Assembly: GCA_036939975.1 (NCBI GenBank)
Contig: JALLPB010000194.1
Location: forward strand, 1 to 20,645
From: Cyclostephanos tholiformis
Lineage: Eukaryota; Bacillariophyta; Thalassiosirophyceae; Thalassiosirales; Thalassiosiraceae
Length of the DNA: 20,645 nt
Direction of reading: 5' to 3'
The position numbers were made by a program, and so were the translations under genes. This document shows, one piece after another, positions 10,765 through 19,656 of the stretch; within the stretch, counting starts at the first letter, position 1, and the number at the start of each line of letters is the position of its first letter. Below the pieces are notes generated by a model. The model worked only from the letters and a program-made list of their open reading frames with translations. It did not search any database and was not told where the DNA came from.

Positions 10765-11030
10765 TATGAAAAATGCATGATTAAATAACAAAGAGAGATA
10801 AAGTAGTGGATATCTTGCAATTTTTTTCCGAAAAAAGAAAAAGTACAATAGCGTGTCGGAAAAAGCACTTGGGCGTTCCACTGATTCCAACGCACACTCG
10901 CATAATAATTAAAATGCATTTATTTCAACTGCCATTTCTGAAAATTGAAGTATGCGTCGTTGGGAATTCGTGTTCTTACTTCCAAGTATCACTGGGGGAA
11001 AAGGTTGAAAAAATCGTCCCTGGATGGGAC
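10765..11030. other. 3' flank of the chitinase gene
   Basis: AT-rich sequence after the stop codon with no supported ORF. No canonical AATAAA is evident immediately downstream. It probably holds the 3' UTR of the chitinase gene and ends where the direct repeat begins at about 11031. Confidence 0.4.
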
Positions 11031-11116
11031 TATCGTATGCTGGTTTTTATCAAGTGTTATCAAGTTTTATTTATTTAAATCTCTGAGCTCTCGAAGTTAG
11101 ATCTCACTTTTTTTAT
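11031..11116. repeat. Direct repeat, copy 1, flanking mobile-element remnant
   Basis: Shares about 75 bp with 12663-12737, running from TATCGTATGCTGG through the shared block TCTGAGCTCTCGAAGTTAGA to a T-rich end. Copy 1 has an internal duplication of about 11 bp (TTATCAAGTG/TTATCAAGTT). An undetermined base (N) follows at 11117. Same orientation as copy 2, so this could be an LTR fragment or a repeated element end. Confidence 0.85.
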
Positions 11117-11340
11117 NGGTGGGGCGAATCGATCGTTTCCATGGCGACTATGTGAAATAATTATAAACATTAAAATAAATTGATGCCCTCAATAAATATA
11201 TTATTTTCTTGGCCAATTTAGATACTAGAATAAAATCCTTCAATGGGCACTTTGATCAACCCATCGAGAGAAGACTTCCGCGACGGGGCGGCTATAACTA
11301 CGATAGCCATGATGCTGGACCCAGCGATCGGATCTGTTGC

Positions 11341-11975
11341 AGCTAAATTCGAATATACGGCATATTTGAAACTAGCTGCCGCAAAAATATCAAAAATATT
11401 CATTTACAGATTTATACATGTAACTTCGAATATATATGGTCATTTTGTGGCCGAATATCAAATATAAGTCACAAAGTGACCACAGCGCGTAGAATTGGAA
11501 ATGGGGGTACTGGCCCCATAACTTTGACTATAAGGGAATCGCCCCATATATTTGAAGTTATGGAGCCAAACATCGAATATGGCAAGTTTATTGCTAAATT
11601 TGATATTCGGATTCGATTTTATGGGGTCGATTATTGAATATAAAAATCTGTAAATAGAATATTCGATATCCCAACCCATTTATTTGATTTTACGGAATAG
11701 AATATCGAATATAGTTTTTACGGACATTTTTTATATTTGAAAGTTGGACCTCTATATTCAAAATTACAAAATTGAATATCAAATATAGGAATTGCCGTAT
11801 AACCCATATTTGATATTCGGGGTCAGAGGAATACCCAAATATCGAATAATTGCCCCGTATAAAATGACTAAAAAAGCCTGTAACTTCGAAAATAGGGGGT
11901 ACCTCAAAACCCCCATTTTCAAATATACGGAGAAGCCCTCTCGGTAACTTTGAATATACGGATATTTGATATTAG
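11341..11975. repeat. AT-rich block of GAATAT/ATATTC motifs
   Basis: About a dozen short related motifs occur on both strands: TTCGAATATA, GAATATCAAATAT, TTTGATATTCGG, GAATATCGAATAT, CATATTTGATATTCGG, TTTGAATATACGG. They are often linked to AACTT, CGG or CCCC edges, giving many overlapping palindromes. One longer imperfect inverted pair is TGGTCATTTTGTG (about 11438) against CACAAAGTGACCA (about 11470). No protein is encoded. The block abuts the broken end of the gag-like ORF. Confidence 0.7.
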
Positions 11976-12677
11976 CTGGTACAGTTCTGCTTCGTTGAAA
12001 GAGGAAGGGCTGTGGTTGCTTGGTGTGTCTTGGCTGGACCAAAGAAGTGTTCCGTTGTACATGCTTGTGGAGTATCCTGGTGGGAAGCTGACGTTGGTCA
12101 TTCCGGCGGCTTCAAATTGGATGTTTATTTCTTGTTTGGCGAGAGCAATGGTTTTGCTGTTGATGATCCGATTGCATGTGTCACATAATTCTGTCGGGAC
12201 TGTTTCATTGTCCATTGCCGATGCAAAGAGTAGCATTTTGATGATGCTGTCATGTAAGTTTTTTACTCTGTTCTTTGCATCTGCGCTTTTTTTGGCCAGA
12301 TTTTTGATGTGTGTTGAAAGGATGTTGTTTTGGACTTCCTGGGTGTCGACTTTGCGTGTTACTGTTGCGAGGAGGGGTGTGAAGAAGCCATTTGCATCTG
12401 CTCCTGGTGGGGGAGGCAGGAGGCCCCCTGGGACATTGGTCCATGGCATTTGGGTGATGCATGAGCGGTGTCGTTCGAGGCGGAAACGTTCTAAGTCCGG
12501 GTCGTGTGGGTCTATCGTGAGCTTGGTGGATGTGACTTTGTTCTCTTTGACCCCCCACGCCCAGAGAATGAAATCGTCGGCTTGGTTCACTGCTTTGGTG
12601 ATGTATGCTTCGTCGTTGTCGTGTGTGGCATCAAATTTGATGGCTGCTTTGTTTACTGCCGGTATCGTATGCTGGTT
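11919..12677 (-). pseudogene. Truncated gag-like/retroelement-type ORF
   Basis: A minus-strand frame runs from just inside direct repeat copy 2 (stop codon 12678-12680) to a stop at 11919. It reads AVNKAAIKFDATHDNDEAYI..., then ADDFILWAWGV, IDPHDPDLERF, SIIKMLLFASAMDN, INIQFEAAGM and MYNGTLLWSSQDTPSNHS. From memory this order (WAW motif, H-S-I/T-x-x-M-L-L, FE-x-x-G-L/M, TPSN) resembles an uncharacterised gag-like family common in diatom genomes next to copia-type elements. There is no ATG at the expected start, and the conserved part ends near 11975 where AT-rich repeat sequence takes over. No protease, integrase or RT is visible, so this is a dead fragment. Confidence 0.55.
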
Positions 12678-12737
12678 TTATCAAGTTTTATTTATTTAAA
12701 TCTCTGAGCTCTCGAAGTTAGATCTCACTCTTTTTAA
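12663..12737. repeat. Direct repeat, copy 2, flanking mobile-element remnant
   Basis: Second copy of the repeat at 11031-11116, same orientation, without the 11-bp internal duplication. Read on the minus strand it lies immediately upstream of the gag-like frame, as the edge of an LTR would. The two copies bracket about 1.55 kb. No clear TG...CA ends or target-site duplication were found by eye. Confidence 0.85.
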
Positions 12738-12899
12738 CTTAACTAAGTCAATTCATCATTCAATCCAACAACTAAACCAACTAAAGATCCTAGTCATAGA
12801 CCGACTCAGGACAGGGACAGTAATCCATAACGTCGCTCATGTAAGGCAGGCCACTATCGAAGGGCGAATTTATCCCAGTGCCGATCAACGTTTCCAAAT
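12738..12899 (-). other. 3' flank of the PDZ membrane-protein gene
   Basis: Sequence between the repeat and the stop codon of the minus-strand gene. No ORF or clear signal is seen. It probably contains the 3' UTR, which places the element insertion very close to the end of this gene. Confidence 0.35.
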
Positions 12900-15800
12900 T
12901 CATCCATTCACCCCGCCTTTGCCGTTATTCTGCTCTTCGATCGCATCCCGATTGATCTTCGTCTTCATCTCTCTGAGATTCTCCAGCAGCTCGTCCTCCT
13001 TGCCCTCATAGCTCAACAACATCTCTTCTCGTCGGATCCTTGGGAATTGCAGCGCCGCGCAAAGGGTTATGATCTCGGCGCGAATCGCCACCGCATCATC
13101 CACGACATTTGTTTTCGTGGACAAGTCCATAACTTCAGTATTCTCCCTTAGGAGGGATATTCTTCTCGACTTGGAATTCTTGCTGCGCAGCAATTTCGAC
13201 ACGTCTTCCGCGGACATCTCCCTGACGATTTCGTCGTCCACGGTGATAATCCTGTCGCCGAGCTGAATTTTGTCCACTAGTGGGCTATCCGCACGAATGT
13301 CGTGCACGAACGCGGGGCCCGGAGGCTCGGGTGGTTCCGGTGAGATGAGCACGACGCCAAGCATCCCGGGGGGCGCGACGACATCAATCCTGTTCGCGGT
13401 AAGGTCCTCCTTCGCAACGGCGATAGGGTCCTCTCCCGCAGTCCCCGCACTACGATCGGCCGTCACGACCCTCAAAACTGTGATCTTCCTCGCCGCATTG
13501 CCGCTCCTCCTCGCGAGCATCTTGCTCAACTTCACGGCGTTGATCGTTTGGACGTCCTCGTCATCCACGGCGATTATTCGATCCTCGAGTCTTATAAGGT
13601 CACGGACGGGACAGAAATCCTTGATCTTGCACACGTACGCGCAACCACCCTGGGGAGGTGTGTCGAGGACGATCCCTAGCTTTCCCGACGGTATGATGAC
13701 GTCCAGCAGCACGTTTGAGGTGGTAGGAGGACATCCGACATCGCGTGACGAAGGACTCGGGTGGGCATACCCGGGAACAAGTGTCAAATCATTGAGATAT
13801 CCGGAGGTTCCCTCGATGGAAGTAGAACCGACGTCGGCGCAAACCATACTGTGGTCATTGCGCGACTCCGAATCGACGCCGTCGAAGCGCCTCATGCTCG
13901 ACGCCGGGCCATTCCCCACCGGGATCATGTATTCCCTGTCCTTACGCCCCCGTCGGTACATGAAGAGCGCGAAGAACGCAACCAGTGCCGCCCCGCCGCA
14001 CGCCGACCCAATGATGATGTATACAGTCTTCCTGCTCATGATGCCGTCGCCGGCATCCTCCCCCCCCCCCCCCTCCTCCTCCTCTTCCTCCTCCTCCTCC
14101 GCGAGGTCGCTCGGAGGCGGTGCCAAGCGAACGCCCACGGATTCGAGACCATCGTAATAAGACGACAGATTTCGCAACGACGAGATGTACGAGTCGCTAT
14201 CCTCCGAGGACAGGAACGGTTCCATCGCGATGTGGGCGTCGTCGTACGTATCAGGATCCGTCGTCCTGTAGGCGCTTCGCTGCCTGTACACGACCTGCGC
14301 GTAAGCGTCCCCATCTTCGTCGACTTCTCCCCTCCTGTGGCGAGTCGTAACCACTCCCCCCCGTACTAGCACTCTCTCCCTCCGCGATCGTCGATCGGTT
14401 TGGTATGTCAGTATGTCGACGGTGACGTCGGAAACATCCGACCCCCCGGGGCCGCCGTCGTTGAAGTACCGCTCGACGTGCGCCGCGGTTGCCTCACTCC
14501 ACACACCCCTGTCCTCGATGTCGCTTATACCGCGCATCGTCATGACGAGCGGCCCGTACCACCCACCCGATACCTCCTCTCCGCCGTACGACGTGGGCGC
14601 GACCGAGGGGGATGCCGACGTTCCCGCGACGGAAGGCGGCGACGATAGCGCGCTGGGGAGTTTGGACGGATGAGGGGATGCATATTTCGTCGGGAGGATT
14701 GAGGATGGATGGGAAGAGGGATCGTGAGATGGGATGACGGATGGATACGAGGAGGGATGATTTGATGGGATCAAGGATGGATGGGATGATGGATCGTGCG
14801 ATGGGATGACGGATGGATGCGACGAGGGATCGTACGACGGCATCATCGACGTAGTTGTTGATGGAGTCGTTGATATATGCGTTGTAGGATCGTTCGATGG
14901 TGTCGCGGACGGATATGACGATGTCATCGATGTTGTCGGCACGGTCGATGGAGAGAGGGACGGAACAACGGACGGGATATGAGTCGACGGTACGAACGAT
15001 GGGGGCGCGCTAAAAGATACATAAAAAGGAAGATGCATTAGCGCGTTGTCTTCGCCAAGGAAGGGTAAAATATTGACCCGACGGGTTCGACTGACCTCGG
15101 CGCTCCCGACGAGCCATCCACGACGATGACGACGGGGACTTCCTGATCACAGAACGGCGATGGACACGTATCGCCCACGGACGACGGTGGGGACGGGGCA
15201 ACGGTCCCGATGGTGGTGGATCCGACGGCGGGCGCGGCGGTGGGAACGTCAAGGTCCAAGTCCCCCGGATCGACGTCGAAGACCAATCCGAAATTCACGA
15301 TCCTACCGATGCCGCCGATACCACCGTCATCATCGTTCCCATCCATGGACGTGAGCTCGAAGCAGGGCGTGTTACCCGTGCTCGGATCGACTTCACTTTT
15401 GATCGTCGTCATCGATTCCTCGTCTTCCTCCTCCTCCCAGGTAAACACCGGCGTTAGGGCGTACCATCCCGGCGGCTGGACGTTGACGTAATACGCCGTA
15501 CCGTCCCCGACCTCGATATCCTCGAAGATGTAATTACCCCCCGCGTCGGTCGTCGTCATTTGTAGCAGGGGGAAGGCGTCGCTATTAGGATCACAGGAGA
15601 AGAGCCAGACCGACACGTCGACAATGCCCCCGCCGAATGGATAATCGGGATCGTACGTGCCATCGGCGTCATGGTCGTAGAACGCGAATCCGACTATCGT
15701 CGACGTCGTCGTGGAGGACGATGACGACGGAGGGGGCGGGATGCCCACGACGTCATCGAATGTCGTAGTTTGGCCATGCACCCCCCATGGCGAATATGAG

Positions 15801-16009
15801 AAGCGACACGGAAAATGCGAGGAGGAGAGCAGGAGCATCAATGTCGTCAGCGGCGCTGGGAGGGAGGAAGGAGGAGAAGGACACGACGACGAAAATGGGA
15901 CGGCGTTCCTCCCCACACGTCGTCGACGGCGCGACGACTTCGGCGTAAAGGACGACGTCGATGACGTCGATGACGACGATGACGACGATGACATGGCGGC
16001 GATGTCCAT
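12900..16009 (-). CDS. Single-pass membrane protein: SdrD-B-like domain, PSxxPS stalk, TM, two PDZ domains
   Basis: Two exons, 16009-15096 and 15009-12900, joined across an 86-bp intron (GTCAGT donor, TTTTAG acceptor) into 1,007 aa. Order: basic Ser-rich N-terminus with a hydrophobic segment near residues 51-62 (late signal peptide or signal anchor); SdrD-B/Cna-B-like beta domain (about 103-243, with DHDADGTYD and TDAGGNYIFEDI); Ser/Pro stalk with PSxxPS repeats (about 305-448); a conserved membrane-proximal region (about 451-603, ISDIEDRGVW and YRTTDPDTYDD), seen in many diatom surface proteins and perhaps SEA-like; acidic/Gly stretch; TM helix (about 633-656, TVYIIIGSACGGAALVAFFA); basic stop-transfer residues; PDZ1 (about 736-820, GKLGIVLD loop) and PDZ2 (about 843-927, GMLGVVL loop); charged C-terminal helix. 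Probably a surface receptor or adhesin with a cytoplasmic scaffold; ligand unknown. Confidence 0.88.
13140..13720 (-). other. Tandem cytoplasmic PDZ domains
   Basis: Two related stretches of about 80 aa, each with a carboxylate-binding-type loop (GKLGIVL and GMLGVVL), an isoleucine-rich strand with LEDRIIAVDD or LGDRIITVDD, and a final ITVLRV or RISLLR strand. This is the PDZ fold order. PDZ domains bind C-terminal peptides of partner proteins, so this tail likely scaffolds cytoplasmic partners at the membrane. Confidence 0.85.
14060..14073 (-). repeat. C14 homopolymer (poly-Gly codons) inside the CDS
   Basis: Fourteen consecutive C on the plus strand lie inside exon 2 of the membrane-protein gene, in the Glu/Gly-rich segment just outside the TM helix. 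Frame is kept across it in this assembly, since TM and both PDZ domains follow in frame. Tracts of this length are prone to slippage and miscalling. Confidence 0.9.
14640..15009 (-). repeat. PSxxPS stalk with near-repeats of 12-residue units
   Basis: Repeated DNA blocks built on GGATGG/GATGGGATGA encode units such as DPSSHPSVIPSH, several times with small changes. The result is a Ser/Pro/His-rich extended stalk, common in diatom surface proteins and likely O-glycosylated. It begins at the exon 2 start. Confidence 0.85.
15010..15095 (-). other. Intron of the membrane-protein gene
   Basis: 86 bp on the minus strand, donor GTCAGT and acceptor TTTTAG. Splicing joins DGSSGAP to SAPPSFVPST in frame. 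Without it the upstream frame ends at 15038. Confidence 0.85.
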
Positions 16010-16214
16010 GCGGTAATATTGCTCGACGATGAGATGCCAGTGGTCGGAACCTATCGCTGCCGTATCATCTTTCGACTCGCGGCGGTTCTGGTTGGGTGCC
16101 GTCGCGTGACTTAAATACTACACAGCTTCGTGGAGTGGAAATTTTTGAACCCGCTTCGCATGGTAGAACAAAAATGTAGGATCTGTCCAAGTTAATTCGA
16201 AATTTATTTACGCG

Positions 16215-16242
16215 AAAAAGGAAAAAGGAAAAAGGAAAAAGG
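16215..16242. repeat. Microsatellite (AAAAAGG)4
   Basis: Four perfect 7-bp units in the 5' flank of the minus-strand gene, about 200 bp upstream of its start codon. Confidence 0.95.
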
Positions 16243-16440
16243 AAGATTTTCTTTATTATTTTCATGTCAAAAAATCACAAATCGTAACCCAAGGGGCGCG
16301 ATAAAATATAAATAAATAAAAATCTATTTCCGATTCTACGAAATAATCAGGTAGAGTTTTAGACCCGATTTAGGCCGTTCTAAACCTGTTCTAAATCTGA
16401 TTTTAAAATTTATTTGGGCTGTCCGGACTCCCCGAACAGA

Positions 16441-16456
16441 TTTAGACCAGTCTAAA
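16441..16456. repeat. Perfect palindrome TTTAGACCAGTCTAAA
   Basis: Seven-base arms around CA, about 50 bp upstream of the DUF6818-like start. Related words (GATTTAGG, TTCTAAACC, CTAAATCTG) occur in the preceding 90 bp. Candidate subterminal or transcription-factor-binding repeats of a mobile element. Confidence 0.7.
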
Positions 16457-16504
16457 AAGCTCTGTGGTGTCACCTTGGCTCGCTTTTTGTATGCTGCTGC
16501 AACC

Positions 16505-16792
16505 ATGGCTCGTAAGAAAGGTGCTGTGAATTATAAGAACAAAGTTCTTATAAGGATCGTCGGCGAGATATTGCCGAACGGTGAGTATGGCTGGCAAGCG
16601 GTTGCAAGTGCATATCAGGAGGAGACCAAGGAGGAAACCATTCGCAATACAACAGACCTGAAGAAGCACTGGATTAAAAATCTATGCAACAATATGAAGA
16701 AGCCAACTGGTCGAACGGGGGAGAATGATGATCGGATTCATCATTGCATGGCAATTGAGAAGAATATTATGAAAAAACTCATTCTGGGATGA
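16505..16792 (+). CDS. Small DUF6818/Myb-like DNA-binding-type protein, mobile-element associated
   Basis: ATG in a strong context (ACCATGG) opens a 95-aa frame. It has a basic start (MARKKGAVNYKNK), a helix like those of Myb/SANT-like proteins (VGEILPNGEYGWQAVASAY), then RNTTDLKKHWIKNLCNNMKKPTGRTG and DRIHHCMAIEKNIMKK. This order (LP-x-G-x2-W-x2-V, R-x(4)-L-x-K, KKPTG, A-x-x-I-x-x-x-I) matches what I know of DUF6818, found in stramenopile and fungal multicopy, transposon-linked proteins. The family is longer, so this is probably the N-terminal half of a broken gene. Confidence in family is moderate. Confidence 0.55.
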   Translation: MARKKGAVNYKNKVLIRIVGEILPNGEYGWQAVASAYQEETKEETIRNTTDLKKHWIKNLCNNMKKPTGRTGENDDRIHHCMAIEKNIMKKLILG

Positions 16793-17044
16793 TGGGCTTT
16801 TCCTCTGATGAGGAGGACCCTAGTATTGCATCGGGTGATTACAAATTTGGGGGGGGGGGGGCTAGAACCGGAGGGTGGTGGGCGTAGTCCATTTCTTGAG
16901 GACTCGGTGGAGTTTGATGACGAAGGCAACCCTATTGCTGTTCCTGTTGGTGGTGATGGTGTTGACCTGCCTTGTTGGAATCCTCAAGGATGGGTACGTA
17001 CGCAATGTACCCTTACCAAGAGCTCCACGGATACAGCACGCTAG
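16793..17044 (+). pseudogene. Frame-broken acidic continuation of the DUF6818-like ORF
   Basis: After the stop of the DUF6818-like ORF, another frame reads MMGFSSDEEDPSIASGDYKF up to a run of 13 G (16849-16861). Beyond it a different frame reads LEPEGGGRSPFLEDSVEF and DDEGNPIAVPVGGDGVDLPCW. The similar acidic, Gly-rich style suggests one original coding region broken by at least two frame changes, one at the G run. Confidence 0.4.
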
Positions 17045-17357
17045 TAGTGTACATCTTATGGAGCATGATACCTGTTACTCAGCACAGGTTCCACGTATTC
17101 CCACATGGAGTGATCTCACAAGATCACTAGTAGGTTTTGGCAGGAGAATGCTCATGCCCTTTTCACCTTTGTTAGTGTAGCCATTAACTTATCAGAACAA
17201 CCTTTATTTGATGTTAATGCATTACTGCTAGCAACGGCACTAACAGACATTCTTACTCACTCCCCAGCTCAAATTAAAATAATCAAGTGCACCCGGCATT
17301 GATCATGCCGGAATGGGCAGCGAAGGGCGACTGAATAAGTATTGGAATGCTTTGCAA
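17045..17357. other. Non-coding stretch with small hairpins
   Basis: No supported gene. Perfect short inverted repeats occur at 17109-17128 (AGTGATCT/AGATCACT) and 17293-17311 (CCGGCAT/ATGCCGG around TGATC). This stretch marks the change from CpG-containing to CpG-poor sequence. Confidence 0.4.
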
Positions 17358-18170
17358 ATATATATGTGGGGGTGCTCATTGAGGGTCTGGAGCCTCAATC
17401 ACTGGGCTATGGCATCATTTTGCACCAAAGCTGCCCCAATATTTCAACCAACTTCAAAATTCAGGCCCAGCTGTTGTGGTAACCATGGCCATGGTGATGG
17501 ATCCATATGCACATGTCCACTCACAGCATATGAATGATGTCAAAAACCTTTGACATGCTTTGAGTGTATGTGGGAAGTGTTTATTGTAGGTCTGGAACAT
17601 CAATCACTGTGCTGTGGAATGATTTGGCACCAAACCCAAGATAAAGCCCAGATTTTGGTAATTAGGGTTAATTTTGGCCATGAAATGATGGCATGATAAC
17701 ATTATTGAGGCAGAAGACCACCAGTGACTGCCTGAACCTTCTTCCCACATCAAAATATAATTCTTGAAAGTATTTTAACACCTTCTGACATGATGTGGAT
17801 AGGCATATAGGTGCACACATAATACAATGTATTACTACATATGCACAGGCAGGCCAGATTTTAGTCATGTGGGCTCAGTTTGGCTATGAATGATGATGGC
17901 ATGATGACACTGTTGAGGTTGTAACCCCCCACTGACTGAATTCCCCAGCATCCACATTGGATGTATGGAAAGTGTTTGGACACCTCCATATGATGTGGAT
18001 AGGCCTATAGGTGCACTCTTACACACTTTCACCTATGAAGGGGGGGGGGGCAACGTTTGGAAAGCTGGGGTAAAGCAAATCCCAAGCAATGTTGTTGTGT
18101 CACATGGTCATGGTTGAGGGGGAAACCCCGTAGACTGCATCCCACATCACTCCTCTGAAGAATAAATTTG
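17358..18170. repeat. Decayed tandem array, period about 200 bp
   Basis: Recurring landmarks: TATGTGG...GGTCTGGA...CAATCACTG at about 17363 and 17568; GCCCAGATTTTGGT and GCCAGATTTTAGT at about 17646 and 17852; TGATGTGGATAGGC-TATAGGTGCAC at about 17791 and 17991; GAAAGTGTTT-like words near 17570, 17767 and 17969. Spacing is 200-206 bp. Three to four diverged, non-coding units are discernible; the last is interrupted by an 11-G run at 18040-18050. Confidence 0.7.
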
Positions 18171-19656
18171 GGATCTGGCAGGATACATTCCCTCAAATTA
18201 TGTTTGTATCACACTAAAATTTCTCTTATAATAGCCACATATTGGGTATTATAAAAATTTAGTTCTAATACATTGTGTTGTCCCAACAAACTTTCTCAGA
18301 AGATTGTATCAAGAGATACTTTAACTCAGAAACCCATGTTTTTACTTATGATCAATTGAGGAACTATATAATAACTCCACTAGGACATGCCCCAAATTTG
18401 CCCCACCTCTGAGTTGGGGGGGCTGGGGGGATTTTCAGGGCATTTGGGGGGCAAAAAATATATTCCCCCCCCCCAAATGCCTCTGTAGCCCTCTACAGAG
18501 GGCATGGTAAAATACTCCCCTGGCCCTCCCCCCCCTCTCCCCCTCAAAGAGATTGAGGCCATCAACCTCTTGGACAGCATGAAGAAGACCAAGGCAAACC
18601 ATCAAACAATGGCCACATTGATGACATCATTTTTGATGTCCCTTATGTTGCCACGACCTTGGCCTCGGTGGTCAAAACAAGCACATGGAGGTGAGTCATT
18701 GTTGTGACAAATGTAGAGATTGTGGCAAGGGTGACTTCATGGTGAAAAGTAGGTCAATCTTGGTTGAACTGTGTTCCTTCCAGTGTCCATTTGGCAATGA
18801 TGATCTGTATCACTGCAACACAACGTGACATGAGGCATGGTAAAGAAGGGGGCTGATGGAAGGCACTTGATTGGAGTTTTTCTTATGATGGAAGGGAAGT
18901 GGAAGGGAGGCCGGGTGTTGCAGGTTGCTTAACTTGATAGGAGTAGACTTTTGTACTATTCCTACATTATATTATAAGCTTGACTACCCTACTAAATCTA
19001 CGATAGTTCTCATTACACATGATGACACATGAGAAGAGGGGGGGGGGGGGGGCTGGGGAAAATTTAATGTCCCCACAAAATGTAGGGAATTCCAGCTGGG
19101 CAGTCACACTGACCGCATGTGACCTCCTACCCCGCTCCTGTCAATTTTGAGTTTACATCTTCACTCTATTGTATATATTATGTATGTTTAGTTTAGGAAT
19201 ATACGTACTTACAATGTACATAGATTCGAAGTAAGAAATGAATATAGGCGGAACAAGCTCGTGAGGGGGTGTGGAATGAACACACTAGAGTGGTCAAGCC
19301 AAGTACAGAAGAGAATGTGGTTGTAATAGTAAGACCTAGGAGTTGTGTGGTGTGGATTCATGGTGTTGGAGCCGTATGTGAGTGTCCAAAAAATTGGCGG
19401 TGATGTGGTGACGCAGACCGTGACCAGTTGATATCAGCTGTGGTGAGTATCTAGATAGGGAATGGTGGGTTTGATGCTCTATGATACATGATTGTTGCAT
19501 TTGGTCATGTTGTTTGCCAATCACATTGCTTTGGGTGGTAAGAATTTGTGAGGAATGTTTTAACATGTGTCCAAATAATCCCCAAGAATCAAGTGAAAAA
19601 TGTATTAGTAGGACTATGATTTTTTCGATAACTTCCATGATGATGGCTTCACCTCA
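18171..19656. other. CpG-poor non-coding region
   Basis: No gene can be supported on either strand. It contains long G or C runs (C10 at 18465-18474, G15 at 19038-19052) and the hairpin listed separately. Open frames are short, compositionally skewed and lack domain signatures. Probably old transposon debris. Confidence 0.4.
18439..18500. repeat. G/C-rich hairpin plus adjacent palindrome
   Basis: Arms GGCATTTGGGGGG (18439-18451) and a C10 run followed by AAATGCC (ending 18481) form a stem with an AT-rich loop. Directly next to it lies CTCTGTAGCCCTCTACAGAG (18481-18500), with perfect 8-base arms. Together they could be the end of a foldback element. Confidence 0.75.

Larger units (their letters stand above)
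16010..16504. other. Intergenic region between membrane-protein gene and DUF6818-like ORF
   Basis: No gene supported. The first part is the 5' flank of the minus-strand gene. It contains the microsatellite (AAAAAGG)4 at 16215-16242. From about 16350 there are repeated TTTAGAC/TCTAAA-type words ending in a palindrome, which may belong to the end of the mobile element that carries the following ORF. Confidence 0.4.

Noticed and set aside
11950..12699. Plus-strand open frame of about 249 codons over the element remnant
   Set aside because: The opposite strand carries recognisable protein motifs; the plus-strand translation is Leu/Cys-rich without known motifs and runs through the direct repeat.
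13270..14157. Plus-strand open frame of about 295 codons
   Set aside because: Antisense of the PDZ/TM part of the minus-strand gene; Ser/Thr/Pro-rich translation comes from the complement of its codons.
18504..18707. Plus-strand frame of 67 aa after the G/C hairpin
   Set aside because: Starts in a C-run region, has no motif and is likely chance.
18685..18828. Short Cys-rich frame (CCDKCRDCGKG...CSFQC...YHC), about 47 aa, zinc-finger-like
   Set aside because: Spacing fits no zinc-finger class I can name, there is no neighbouring coding sequence, and it lies in decayed CpG-poor DNA. Could be a relic of a transposon protein.
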